From positions 1,579,501 to 1,643,500 of the forward strand of contig WPIO01000076.1 of the NCBI GenBank assembly GCA_009760855.2: a DNA stretch of 64,000 nt. Direction: 5' to 3'. Below are positions 41,570-53,092 of the stretch, piece after piece; within the stretch, counting starts at the first letter, position 1, and each line of letters opens with the position of its first letter. Below the pieces are notes generated by a model. The model had not been told where the DNA came from and ran no database searches. It saw nothing but the letters and a program-made list of their open reading frames with translations. The DNA comes from Cristatella mucedo (taxonomy: Eukaryota > Bryozoa > Phylactolaemata > Cristatellidae). The translations under genes were made by a program, and so were the position numbers.

Positions 41570-42260
41570 AACAACAATAATAATAATAATACGTTTGATG
41601 TGGCGTCTTCGGATAAATCCATGTTTTTCTGTACACCTTACATTTGCTGCAAAGGTAAGTTGATAAGTTGATTTCATCATTATTCAATTAAAATACTATG
41701 CTGCCATCCACGTGTGAATGTCATTAATACATGCAGCAACGGAGTTAAGAGAATTCAACATACTGGAGGGCTGGGAGGTATCAAGGCAAAGGTATAACTG
41801 AGTGTCATCTAGATATAAATGAAAGCTTAGATGTACCTAGCAATCACATCAGCAAGGGTGGAGTATAAACCTTGAAAAGAGCCTGAAAAAGCACAGAGCC
41901 CTGAGGTACCCAATACTTCAGAGGCTCCTCGGATGATCTATGTTCATGCATATTAATACTCAGGGGTATCATGTGAGATACGACCTGAATCATTGTAGTG
42001 CACTGCCAGTGATGCTGAGGAGCGATGAGAGGCACTCACTCTTAATTTGGTGCTCAATAGTATCAAAATCTTCTGAAAAATTGAGCAAAACAATGAGTGA
42101 GACTCTATCTACTTAAGTGTGCTTTCCTAAGTAGGTCATTTACACCTGAATCAATGCTGAATCTGTAAGAGTTATTAGCTCTAAAACCAGACTGGAACTT
42201 ACTAACAGGGTTTGAAGTTTGTATGGTAAATCGTTTTTGTTCAATCTTAAAAGTCTTAGC
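41570..42260 (-). mobile_element. LINE copy (LINE B type tail), intronic
   Basis: (AAT)n and ACCTTACATTTGCTGCAAAG at 41576-41656 form the LINE B 3' end. The minus strand then encodes YWVPQGSVLFQALFKVYTP, RT motif B, at about 41850-41920. The 3' UTR is much shorter than in the reference copy, so there is an internal deletion or this is a related subfamily. Confidence 0.65.
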
Positions 42261-42999
42261 ATGCTTATTCTAGCCTCGTCTCAGAACAATCTTTTGTTTT
42301 CTCTTAGTGAAAGCTAACAGACTAATTCACTTTTTAGATTTTGGATCTAAGCAAAAATTGTGTGGAAGCAAAAATACTTTGGAAGCCTCGGCAGAGTAAC
42401 ACAGAAATTCTCCTCCCAGGGAATGCGATCCTAAAACACAACTTCCTTAGTTAATGCTCAGAAAATACTATTCAAGTTGCTGAATTAGCACTAGGTCTTG
42501 ACGTCACGAATTCATGGCTTGGTCTATTATATTTGGTGTGCTGGACCAGATTTTACCAATATACATTACCACTGAGAATCACCTATTCTCCTTTTCGACT
42601 TACTTTTATTTTTCAAGTGATATGTGCCCACTATTTGATCGAATAATAATGATAATAATAATTTTTTATTGTAGGCAATCCTATATGAGCCTATCATCTA
42701 ATCTTATATATTTTGCTAATGTTACTCGCATGTTCATAGCTGAATCAGAATAAGTCTGAATTAGCATTATCATTTTAAAGCCGAACCCCCCTGTGATATT
42801 TTCGCGTCTCAAATCCCCCCAAAATATATTGTCTTTAATCATTGGCTGCTTTCATTAATTTTCGGTGACAATCTTTATCCTATACCGTTGTAATCATACT
42901 GGGAAGAATAACTTACACATATATTAGACTAAAGTATGATTACGTTAGGAATTTCTGCCACTCTGTATGCATTTACTGGATCTAACCATTTGAAAATTT
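42261..42999. other. AT-rich intronic stretch
   Basis: Nothing recognised. Confidence 0.3.
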
Positions 43000-45130
43000 C
43001 TTCTTACAAATTGCATCTGCAGAAATGTCTATAATTCAAATTGTTAGCCTTATGGCCTTTAGAATTTATGTTAAGACTAATTATGAAACTCTACAAAGTC
43101 TATTGAGAAGCCTTCATTACGACTGTTGTAGCCATCTAATTTACATACTCGACCATACAAGACCAGTCTCAGTTTTTCGCTGGCTTATTTCCGCGCTGAC
43201 CTTTGAAGTTTCAGCTACCGTAATCAAATTCAAGGAAAATAATAAAGTTACAGGAAGACCGTAACAGTTAGCTGTGAAGAAATCCATACATGGCACATTG
43301 CCTGATGTAGACCAATTCACTTTTACAAAGTCAGATGCCGAATCCTTTGTATCAGAATTCTTTTGTGAATTTTAGCTGCTTCTTCGCTTGCAGAATTGGA
43401 CTATTTCTGTGATACACTCGAGTTTTCGAATCAATAAAAAAGTTGGATTCATATATTTATAGCAATTCCAAATGATAATATTTGCAATCTTGTGTGAAAC
43501 CAACAGCCATAGTGCCGGCTGTAATTAACTCTGCGCCGCAAGGAACTGCCTGCTGAGAACTACCCTGCATGACGTATATGATGCCTATGACTGCCACGAG
43601 ATCCTTGTACAGAGGTCTTTGCAAACTATCGCCCAGTATCTCTTCTTCATTGTTTGTCAAAGATTCTTGATACAGATTTCGCTAAGAAGCTAAAAAGCTG
43701 GTAGCACACATTAAAAAGAATTAAATGCCAGAAAAATGTCAACCGGGGTTCAAGAGTCAGCACTCCGCTGAAACTGCTCTCCGCGGTGTTACCAATGACA
43801 TTCTATGCAGCAACGATGACGGGAGTGTCACTGTTCTAGCTCTGCTAGATCTATCAGCTGCCTTCGACACCATTTATTACAATGTCCTACTTAAAATATT
43901 TAGAACGACGATCGGTCTGGCAAACGAGGCACTGGCGTAGTTTCAATCATACTTGTCCGGTCGTGTTCAATCCGCGTCGTGTAGGGGGTCAGGTCTCTTC
44001 CACGAGACCAGTCACTTGTGAAGTTCCTCAAGAATCCGCCCTCGGTCCCTTGCTGTTCTACATTTATACTCAACCTCTGGGAAAAGTGATTAAGGCCCAT
44101 AGAATATAATATCACTTTTTTTCTGACGATACTCTGCTGTATTTGTCATTCGAACTGTCGGAAGCGACTGCAGCAACTGATAAACTGAATGCATGCCTTG
44201 CCGACATTCGATCCTGAATGTCTGAAAATTTCTTGAAACTAAACGACGATAAAACTGAACTACTGCTCATAGGACACCCTAAGCGTGTGGTTGGATTAGA
44301 AGGCTATGCTCTTCTAATAGGTGATGCTGCTGTGCGACCATCACCACGTGCTCGAAATTTAGATGTTTTCGACAACTACCGGAATTTTAAAGACTCCATT
44401 TTGAAGATGCTCCACAGCTAGCCATCACGTCCGACTCATTTCTAAGATTATGAGATGTCTTCCACTGTGCCTTGCAAAAGTTTTAACTTGCTTCTTAGTT
44501 CTGTTTCGACTATATTATTGTAATTCCCTTATAGCTGGGCTACCAAAAACCAATTAGGTCATTGCAGACGGTTATGAATATGGCTCCGAGGCTAGTTTAA
44601 AAATTCCGGAGGTTTGATCACGTGTCTCCTTTGGTAGAACAGCTAGGGTGGCTGCCAGTTGATCAACGGATATAGTTCTTACGCTGACCCACAAGGCCCG
44701 CCACGACTTGGCTCCACCATACCTAGCTGACCTGCTGCATCAGTTCCAGCCTCCTCGTGCCCTTCGGTCCTGTATGGGCAATAAATTAGATGTTCAATTC
44801 CTCCGCTTAAAGACCGTTGGCGACGGAATCGTTAGCTCTGCAGGTCCTAGACTGTGGTACTTACCTCCACAATTCTTACGCAATGACAACTACTCTCCAG
44901 CTGCCATCTATGGCTCATCTTTTTCAGCGGTCCTGAGATGCCACTTCCATGCTACTCACTACTTAAACTGCTCTCCTGACGCAGCTATGCTTCTCACTTT
45001 CTCTTTGTTGCATGAGATGAAGCCTGTTGCATACCAAATGCGTAACTAAAGCCACTTAGGCTGTGAGTGCACTTCACATAAGGCTCCCGATTTACATCCA
45101 CATAGTATTTTTGGCTTTGTGGAGTTACAG
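43000..45130 (+). mobile_element. LINE A (L2-type), longest copy, intronic
   Basis: RT motifs in order over several frames: FANYRPVSLLHCLSKILD (43618-43672), HSAETALRGVTNDIL and LALLDLSAAFDTIYY (motif A, near 43835-43880), FQSYLSGRV, EVPQESALGPLLFYIYTQ (motif B, 44022-44078), FSDDTLLYLSFE (motif C, near 44120), LKLNDDKTELLLIGHPKR, then the C-terminal APPYLADLLHQFQPPRAL and LRNDNYSPAA to 45049. The 3' UTR runs to the TTTGTGGAGTTACAGACTGA region. 5'-truncated, with many stops. Confidence 0.85.
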
Positions 45131-45437
45131 ACTGAGATACTTACGTAGATAATCAGCCGCTGGCAACAACCACGTGGGAAAACTTAATCGTAAGGTTTGG
45201 AGTAGCCTTGGCTTAGAGAAATTGTCGGCTATACTCGACAAACCTTTATTGGCAAGCTGCCAGTAACTAAAGAACAAGATTATTTGATTAGATAGCCTAA
45301 TCAATTTTCGGACTGCGAGATCGTATTGTGGCTTCAGAGCTTTAGCCTGGAGCTATTACAAGTAAATGGCTTTGTCTAGCTAAGCAACATTTAGAATTGG
45401 AAAGTTGTATAGGGGTGAGCAATAATTTCATAATCAG
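45131..45437. other. Intron of the ADAMTS-like gene
   Basis: Nothing recognised. Confidence 0.3.
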
Positions 45438-45567
45438 TACTGTTATTTGAGTTGGTGCATCGTTTCAAACATACGCCCCATGGGAGACATGTCTGCAGAA
45501 TACCCAGTGTTCTCCAACTTACCATACAACTGCTCAAGTCTTCCATCCATGTACTGCTATCAACAAG
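45438..45567 (+). CDS. ADAMTS-like protein, exon completing the cysteine-rich motif plus first GD-PYNC module
   Basis: Acceptor TTTCATAATCAG, donor CAACAAG|GTAAAT. Starting in phase 0 it reads YCYLSWCIVSN. Joined to the previous exon (ending ...ENMK) this gives K-x-C-x4-C-I, the spacing of KWCxxGxC in ADAMTS proteins. The exon continues MGDMSAEYPVFSNLPYNC then SSLPSMYCYQQ, which resembles the module on the 47509 exon (GDMKNCTGLWPYNC). It ends in phase 1 (130 nt), whereas the 47509 exon needs phase 2. An unseen exon, or a small indel, must therefore lie between them. Confidence 0.55.
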
Positions 45568-46699
45568 GTAAATTTATTCGATATCTGGATATGAATGAAA
45601 TCATGTATGAATAATTATTTTAAAATATCCACTGTTAAAAAAACACGTGAGTAGTAACTTAAAAGTACACAGGCATTTCGGATGCGTTACATATTTTAAT
45701 TTGAGAAAAGTTGGCTGTCAATTAACGACATCTGCATGCAACTGTGATTTAAAATAGGGCTAAAATATATTGCTGAAACCGGTTTTAATCTTTCCTGAAA
45801 TGCTAATTTTCGACTGCAGAAACTGTTTGTTCAATAACTATCGATTAACTAAGTTAAAGGTACATTCAAGTAACTGATTTAAGATCCTGATTGCACGTCA
45901 TATGACGGTCACAATTTAAATACCTGACCCATATGTTCCAAGCCTTTTCAAGCTAATATTTGGCTCCATCTGAACTGAATTGTTTAGCATTTTGCGATGT
46001 GCTTGCTTCGGTATTTGAAAGCTTCCAGATGCTTTCTGGCAGCGAGTTAAGGCACATACCTAGCACCGCAATGAGTCTCATACGTAAAGTAGTAAAATCT
46101 TGGCAAATTTGGACTCCGCCTAAAGTCTGATAGTTGTCCTTGTATGATTAACGCTGTGTCAATTCATTTGGTCCGACATGTAATTGGTTGATTCGGTCTC
46201 ACCTGCTCTTGGTTATGCCTGTCAGACGTCTCGAACCGTACTATATTAATATTTTCTGTCAGAAACCTAAATGTCTGCTTTCACAGTTGTGCCTGGTCAG
46301 CTGTTATTTGTGACTTTTCCTGTGTGAGCATCTACTATAACTCCCGTCATGGGGTCAGATCAAAGTCGAGCTAAAACTAAGGTCATCCGTCAGTCATATG
46401 GGTACCCATCAAGAGTTTCGACGAGCATTCTATTCTGTCACAGCCACATTCAGCTAGTACAATTCCTCTCGTATCCTAGTTGATTGGTGGCGACATCTGT
46501 ATGGATCACGCGACTTCTTTGAAACTGTACGCTAGGCTCACTTGCTGTCAAACATGAAATACCTTTCTTGAGTCATCGAACATAATGCACAATGAGCGGT
46601 GAGTATATCATTTAAGGCTCGTAGCGATAACCTTTTAATCATGCTGAGCCCTTTTTCCAAGTTACGCTTCTGTACTACAGCCTGGAGAGAACCATATCA
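45568..46699. other. Intron with a candidate linking mini-exon
   Basis: AT-rich. A possible 37-nt exon at 46287-46323 has a good acceptor (CTGCTTTCACAG) and donor (TGT|GTGAGC). Its length would convert phase 1 to phase 2 as required, but its peptide (VPGQLLFVTFP) has no cysteine. Confidence 0.3.
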
Positions 46700-46792
46700 T
46701 TCGCAGCTGGTCGTGGGCTCGAGCCCCGAGGCGCATGTGAAGCGCCTGAATAGTGATTAAGTTCTCTTGGGGCGCTATATAAATGAATTATT
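46700..46792 (+). mobile_element. SINE1 3' part
   Basis: GGTCGTGGGCTCGAGCCCCG (B-box region), AAGCGCCTGAATAGTGATTA, CTTGGGGCGCTATATAAATG. The 5' third of the head is missing. Confidence 0.75.
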
Positions 46793-47508
46793 ATTCTCTG
46801 CTAATTAAGTGCATCTTTCCGTGACAAATTGGTTGGGAGCTCTTACAATAGCTCATGTATTCATTCTGCAGTTGTGATGCGCAATAAGACAACAACGCTC
46901 GCTCTGATCTCTCTCTTTTAACCAGCTTTGAGTGAGCTGGGTATGCTGAAAATTGAAAATTATAATTGAAATCAAATATTTCTGTCAGAAATATAGTACA
47001 GCATGCGTTCCGTATTTTCCTTTGGGTACTTAAATCGGTCTCCTAATTCTTGGACTGCTAGTTTTTTCACCGTTTGAACTTTTCACTCTTGGCTTAACCA
47101 CTGCTTTTCAAGCTCTCAGCAACAATCTTAAATGCTTTGCTTGCTTTATGTGGAAGTTCTCAATAGGCTAGCATAAATTATATGGATAGCACCATGTGAA
47201 GCTATTTTTACACTTTTCTTCTAAATCCATGGCTCTTTGGGCTATGCATATTTGCTGCTAGGTATGTCCATAGTCACAATTAGCCTATCACCATTTAATC
47301 AACATCTATGGAAAATCGAATTAAGGGTAATGGCAGATCGAAGTTCGCCAGCCGAATCCATATTGTAAAAAGCAAAAAATAAATTTCGTCTGGCTTAATT
47401 TTCTAATCGCTTATACTGTTATACCTGCAGTATTGGGTGAGCAATTGGCATGGATGGATGATGCATTGAAGCTGACTTTAATAATTTATTTGGCATTCTT
47501 ACTTACAG
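46793..47508. other. AT-rich intronic stretch
   Basis: Nothing recognised. Confidence 0.3.
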
Positions 47509-47659
47509 CTGCCCCCATACGTGCTGCCAGTCTTGTGGGAAACAATACAATGCTAGCTGGCCATCGTTCGCTTACGGTGACATGAAGAACTGCACCGGAC
47601 TTTGGCCTTACAACTGCAGCACACCTAATACGGCAACAATATGCTGCAAATACTGCCGG
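47509..47659 (+). CDS. ADAMTS-like protein, cysteine module exon
   Basis: Acceptor CATTCTTACTTACAG, donor CGG|GTAAGT. One leading base, then 50 codons: CPHTCCQSCGKQYNAS..., FAYGDMKNCTGLWPYNC, then ATICCKYCR. The module YGD-x(2)-NC-x(6)-C-x(8)-CC-x2-C resembles the small cysteine units (CCxSC/CCxTC endings, PLAC or ShK-like) at the C-terminus of many ADAMTS proteins. The leading CPHTCCQSC looks like the end of the preceding module. It joins the next exon in phase 0. Confidence 0.65.
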
Positions 47660-47762
47660 GTAAGTGAACTCACCGACAATTCAAGGTTAACTTAAAATTT
47701 ACCTAATATGTTATACTTACAGGCAGCACGGTATTCATCCAATTTACATTTCTTTACTGCAG

Positions 47763-47891
47763 GATCATCAATTAGCAATACAGAATTGCACCTATGGAGA
47801 CTACTATACCAACTGCGTCGGCTCTGCACCGAGTATTTGCTCAAGCAATCCCACGGGATGCTGTCAAACCTGTGCTGCCTTCAACGGATAG
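47763..47891 (+). CDS. ADAMTS-like protein, final exon
   Basis: Acceptor CATTTCTTTACTGCAG; phase 0, matching the end of the previous exon; stop TAG at 47889-47891. It encodes QNCTYGDYYTNCVGSAP, then SICSSNPTGCCQTC and AAFNG, a third copy of the module: YGD-x3-NC-x6-C-x6-CC-x2-C. The short intron (103 bp), strong acceptor and the homology between the two exons make this pair convincing. An alternative acceptor at 47722 is in a region with no reading-frame logic. Confidence 0.7.
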   Translation, partial: DHQLAIQNCTYGDYYTNCVGSAPSICSSNPTGCCQTCAAFNG

Positions 47892-48999
47892 TTATTTTCA
47901 TGACAGAAAAGGCCATTTAGACTGTTCTTGTTTTATATTTTCTATAATAATATGTCAACAAAGCAATTTTAAATTCATTTGCCTCCTAACTTCCATACAA
48001 ACTTCTAGAAGACCTATTTTTCTTTGTGAATATCTGGCTTGACAGCTGAATTTGGACTAGTTAGATTGTATTCCATCATACGTCTGTAGTGCCGTTAGGT
48101 TTCAAAGGTTAGAGCGTAAAAACTAAAATTAAAAAAATTTTTGGATTATTCGGCATGAGCTGAATTCCTTGATTTTCAATCAATCATATGTTCTCCTCAG
48201 ATGCTTAACTAGAAACTCTGAAGTCTGCTAGTATGCATGAGCATGCTAAAAGGCATTTTCATTCTGTGGAATTTATTTGGCTGCAGGTTTAGTTAAGCGA
48301 ATTACCTAAGAGCTCGAGCAATGTAATTTAGTGTTTTAGTGGTATAACTCACTGTATTTAACGTTTGAGTAAATAGGCTGGACTCGGCAGCTCTTGAAGC
48401 GACATTGTTGAGACATAATCCGGAAATCTAAAGTTCCCATCTTTGGCCGCCGGTTTCTTGCTCTTTAAATACACTAAATTCCATACAAAATATAAAGATA
48501 CAGTGTATACAGGTATATGAATGTAATAAGTACATGTATATTTGTGCATCTACTTGTCAATGCAGAAAGGTCAGAAATTTGATAATTGTGTAACTATGTT
48601 TTGAAAAGGGAAAGGTTACTCATTTGTCCTGGCACTTATAGGTTAAGCGCTGACCTGCTGTGTGTCCAGAGTTTCTTTTCTATCTCCGAAACTTCTAGCT
48701 AACCCGCCGACTTACGTCTTTGTAACTAGCTCATAGTCTGACTTCATCTGAAAGCAACGTAAGATTTATTTGCTCTACCATCCATATACCAGAGATACCG
48801 ATCATAGTTCTCGCTGGTTGATCATCCACTAGCTTCCTTCATTTGCATTAGAGCTTCCTCGGTGTTCTAATTGGTACGATGTGGATACAATAAAAATGGT
48901 TTTCTCATATTTTTAATGCGCTTTGATAGCTGATCATATGTGTACGTAATTTTCGTGTGCTAGAATGGAAGCGATATCTTACGGTTAGTTTAACAATGC
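47892..48999. other. 3' flank of the ADAMTS-like gene
   Basis: AT-rich. No canonical AATAAA close to the stop was noticed, and no other gene. Confidence 0.3.
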
Positions 49000-49780
49000 A
49001 CGGTGCCAGCATACATGCTTTGGTAAGTGGCAACCCTCTTAGTTTCAGCACACATAAGCATACAAAGAACAAATCTCATGGACTCTCGGAAATATATTTG
49101 AAAAATGTCTGTTTTAGCTACTTTTTCAATGTCCACAAATCACTGCCTGTAGCGACGTACTTTGAAAGTGAGTTCCAAGCTTATGGAACGTACCTAGTGA
49201 TTTCTCGATCGCCAAATAGCTTAGGTTTGTTTTTGAGGCATAACTAAACGATTAAAGTCAGAAGAGCTAACGTTTAGATGCCCGGCCTGGTTGGAGAAGT
49301 AACTCTTACCGATAGGCTGGAGTCTGAGAATGAGAGTTCTAAAAGTGAATGGGCGAACTTTGAAGTCGGTTGAAGCTTCTTGATTGGCAGCCAGTGCATG
49401 TGGGCGAGAAGCGGCGAAAACGTTGAAAACGGCAAAGCTGCTCACGATCAAGCTATCTGCAGAGTTTTGCACCAACTTCGAGCTCCTAATTAAACAGACC
49501 GGAAGTCCTGTGAGCTGTGGGTAATAGACGTTGAGATGGAAGGTCAAAATTGCAGGGACCAACTTGCATGTGTTTTCCCTGTTGAGGCGTGCCCAAAGAT
49601 GCGTGATGTTACGTTGTTGGAAATATGCACTCTTATGTTATGGAGCTGACAAGGTCATCAAGTGGTAGGTCACTTTAGAGCGATCAACTTCGTGTAGATG
49701 CTACGACCGTTGCGCTGACTGATGCAATAGTTGGCGTTTAGCTTTTAATTTTAATTTCTTACCCTACCTGTTTTGCCGAA
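49000..49780 (-). mobile_element. LINE B copy, strongly diverged
   Basis: TCAGCACACATAAGCATACA, GTGAGTTCCAAGCTTATGG and AACTTTGAAGTCGGTTGAAG follow the reference order. The minus strand reads LTGLPVCLIRSSKLVQNSAD and DFKVRPFTFRTLILRLQPIG. It is older than the other LINE B copies by divergence. Confidence 0.65.
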
Positions 49781-50109
49781 CACTAGTTAGTTGGTTTAAT
49801 TAATCATTTAATTTTGCAAAACAATGTTTGAAACCATCGAAGTGGATATGTTAGCGATACAATCTAGAAAGATCTAGAAAGAGATAAAGACAGGAAGACA
49901 ATCAGGAGACCACAGGTACTAAGGAAAACTTTGACTTTCAAAATTTCTATCAGATGGACAAAGGACTTCGGCTAAAAAAATAGTTTTCGAAATTAACAGT
50001 TCATCTATAGGCTTATTTTATTAACTACAGAATAGTGTTATAGCTGTTTAAAATGTAACGGCGATAGTAAATGTGGCTCTGTTGATGTTGTGCAGCAGAC
50101 GAAGGTTAA
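49781..50109. other. AT-rich stretch
   Basis: Nothing recognised. Confidence 0.3.
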
Positions 50110-50330
50110 TTTAGTGTAATGTATATCGGTCCGCAAATCTAAGAAGCCACAAATACTTCGTGGGTATTACCGTAGACAGTTTTTTACAGCCCCCTATAAA
50201 TCTTATCATCTTTCAGTGCCCATATGATCGCCAAATTACTCCATCTTTGGAATGACAGAGAAATTCAGAGCAAAGAATAAGTGAGGAGAGTGGTTGGGCA
50301 AGAAATTAGCGACACGTAACTGCAAGGCAC
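50110..50330 (-). mobile_element. Possible LINE A 3' end, very diverged
   Basis: GCCACAAATACTTCGTGGGT, ACAGTTTTTTACAGCCCCCT and CTTTCAGTGCCCA mirror AACTCCACAAAG...CATGTGGGTGTTAC, TTTTGTATAGCGCACTC and CTTTCGGTACGCA of LINE A. Confidence 0.4.
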
Positions 50331-50388
50331 TGCAAGGCACGGTCGCAAACCGCGTGTGTCAGTAGGTAGGAGAAAATTGTGCTGCCTT

Positions 50389-50640
50389 TTAATTGGGGAA
50401 AAGATTCTTACAATCTAGTGAAGCATAGTAACTTCTTTTGTCGCATCAATTCTTTATTTAATGAATGGTAAACGTAATTTAATTTATATTGACGTCCATG
50501 AGGATACCAGGTGGTTAATTGGGGAAAAGATTCTTACAATCTAGTGAAGCATAGTAACTTCTTTTGTCGCACAAATTCTTTATTTAATGAATGGTAAACG
50601 TAATTTAATTTATATTGACGTCCGTGAGGATACCAGGTGG
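50389..50640. repeat. Tandem duplication, two 126-bp units
   Basis: Units 50389-50514 and 50515-50640 differ at about three positions (near 50570 and 50623). Neither contains an open frame of note. Confidence 0.95.
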
Positions 50641-50929
50641 CTGAAACTTGTGCGTCAGTTCAATTAGGTATACCGGGCAGACAATATTTCCAGCTAAACT
50701 TTGGCGCTCAACATTGTTTGGTTAGTGTGAAATTAATGCATTTGAATAGGTTTAAAAATAAAACGTGACCTTTTCACTGGTAGCAAGCGTGTCTTAGTCT
50801 CAGCCAAAGATACAATAGTTGTTCAATAGCATACTAACCAAATATCTACGCCTGCAAATATCAATTTGAGAAATTGTTAGAAAATTTAGGTATTGATCTT
50901 TTCAGGAATAAGGCCTTAGCTAAAAGTTT
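50641..50929. other. AT-rich stretch
   Basis: Nothing recognised. Confidence 0.3.
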
Positions 50930-51760
50930 CTCCAATTGTTTGGCTTGATTTTTTTGACAAAGTCCAATAGTACTGATCACCAAGAACTCTTCAAATGCCT
51001 TTCAACTCACTGTGGCATTACTTGGATTGTATGGCAATGGTTTGGGTCCTATCTCGTTAGGAAAATCCAGATTATGTATGGAAACCGGCAAAAATCCTAC
51101 GAACAACCACTAAAGCATGGGTCACTCCAGGGCTATGATACTAGTCATCTAATTTTTTTAATGTACTCTTACCGTTTCTAAATTCCCAAGCGCGTTAGGC
51201 CTTAATTTAAATGTGGACGACACTGTACCTATCTTTTGATCATCCCCAGCCATCAAGCTTGTAAAACTTCCTAAATCTACCATTGCATGTATTGCTGACA
51301 TCCACAATTAGATCAAAGCCAACTTTTTCAGATGGAAATACGATAAAGCAATCTTACCAGTAACAGTTCAACCCTAATTCGGGCATTGAAAACCTTACCG
51401 CTCAAAATCAGCACTTCCGGCATATCTTACGTTGGCTAGGCATCTGCCAGAATGGGACCAGTCTGGCAGATATAACAGGATTACCTGTTACTTTAATAAA
51501 TTGAATCTCTGAAGTCAGCGTAAATATGACGAACGTCACTAACTAATGCCTTGTTGTTCATAACCTGTCAGATTCGTGACGCCACCATGTACCGATAGCT
51601 GTAGCTAATAAAACAACAAAGGCAAATGATGTCTTCTGCCGGGGCTGTACTAACTTACGGTGTATGGTTGCATGATAAACAACACCATTGATTTATTGGC
51701 CGGGAGATAGGAGAAGGGATTTTACAAGATGCATCTTCAGGGTCAGCTGCTTTGTCCTGA
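50930..51760 (+). mobile_element. LINE relic, RT domain
   Basis: The plus strand encodes NSTDHQELFKCLSTHCGI, WFGSYLVRKIQIMYGN and a decayed motif B (LKHGSLQGYDTSHLIFLMY), the RT motif A-to-B interval. The downstream piece to 51760 (RGCTNLRCMVA-like) is weak. It differs from LINE A and LINE B, so it may be a third L2-like lineage. Hairpin 51442-51471 lies inside. Confidence 0.6.
51442..51471. repeat. Snap-back hairpin, 10-bp stem
   Basis: ATCTGCCAGA (51442-51451) pairs exactly with 51462-51471 around a 10-nt loop. Confidence 0.8.
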
Positions 51761-52130
51761 TATTAGTGATAACAAATATTGCGCCCCCGAGCACCATAGA
51801 GCAGCCATACATAAAATTTAGAACTGAATCACTATCGTAGAAGGGATTAGTGACAAAGGATTTGCTGATTTTCGAAGTGATAGGAAATTTTTTTTACTTA
51901 GTAAGCATTTTTTTAAATTATTAGAATGCCCAATTTCTACTGTACTCACATTTTATGTACTGAATACGTTGCGTTCCAGCTCCAAAAGTGTTTCAGGAGC
52001 CCACTTTAACTATAGCATGCAGAGGCTCGATGAAGCAAAAGAAATTAGTTTAAAGCATAGTCTCTTGTATGTTTTTAACTTCTTAGTAGAAATCAATGCA
52101 TGCCATGTCATAGTCACGTATAGTCACATA
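51761..52130. other. AT-rich stretch
   Basis: Nothing recognised. Confidence 0.3.
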
Positions 52131-52350
52131 GTCTGTAACTCCACAAAGACCACGTGGGTGTTTCGCAGGAAAGCCTTGCATCTCAGCACTCCCCGCAGCC
52201 TGAGCCGCTTTCGGTACGCACTCGGTAGCCAACAGACTTCATTTCACGCAGCAAAGAGAAAGTGGGAAGCATAGTTGAGTGAGAAGAGCAGTTGAGGTAG
52301 TGAGCAGCATCAAAGTAGCAGCTCATGACCGCTTTAAAGGATGAGCCGTA
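52131..52350 (-). mobile_element. LINE A 3' end copy
   Basis: GTAACTCCACAAAGACCACG, CTGAGCCGCTTTCGGTACGC and GCAGCAAAGAGAAAGTGGGA, very similar to the 2220-2480 copy; probably one of the younger copies. Confidence 0.8.
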
Positions 52351-52769
52351 GTCGGTATCTTCTAGTGCTTACAGAACCGTGTCCATGGCTTTCCAACGAG
52401 ATGGCATCTCAAGATTTCTTTAAAAAAAACTACGTCTTTAACCACACACAAAATTGTTCACCTTTGAAAAATGCATCTCAATTCCAAAATATTTTGACAG
52501 TATATTTTATCCTGTAGGTGAACTTGTAATATTAAACTTGATATGGTTGCCTCAAAATTGCTAACAAATGCCTCATAATCTGACGAATCACCAGTGGACA
52601 TCAGGTAGTACATTTCATGGTAGATTGTATACAATCTCCATCTCTAGTAATTGATCAATTTGCCCATCAATTGGCAGTCTTGAAACTAATATACTAATAT
52701 TTTCATAAGTCAATGAACGTTTTCTTAGTTTATTTTATACTGTTGCTAAAACATCTCACTTGCCCGTAA
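52351..52769. other. AT-rich stretch
   Basis: Nothing recognised. Confidence 0.3.
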
Positions 52770-53092
52770 CTCACTCCCAACTTGCGTCACGATATCTCCT
52801 GCCTTGTCCACATTTAAAAAGAATCTAAACACGCATCCATTTGTTAAAGCCGTTAGTGGGTCCCTGTGATTCGTCCTTTATTTGCTTACGCATGCTGGCA
52901 CTGTGCATGCTGCCACTAACCATGCTTGCATGCTGACCCCTCTGCATGTCACCCCTAACTAATCTATTCGTGTTGTTTATTGAGCATGCAACAATTAATC
53001 ATTCGATCGTGCTTCCTTTGCATCAAATGTAAAGTGCTTAGAAAGAAATTAAGTTCTCTGAGGGCTGTATGAAAAATGTATTATTATTTGTA
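52770..53092 (+). mobile_element. LINE B 3' end copy
   Basis: End of ORF2 (CCACATTTAAAAAGAATCTA), TTAGTGGGTCCCTGTGATTC, CATGCTGACCCCTCTGCATG, then the hairpin tail (AAAGTGCTTAGAAAGAAATT, GAGGGCTGTATG) and ATTATT. 5'-truncated. Confidence 0.8.
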
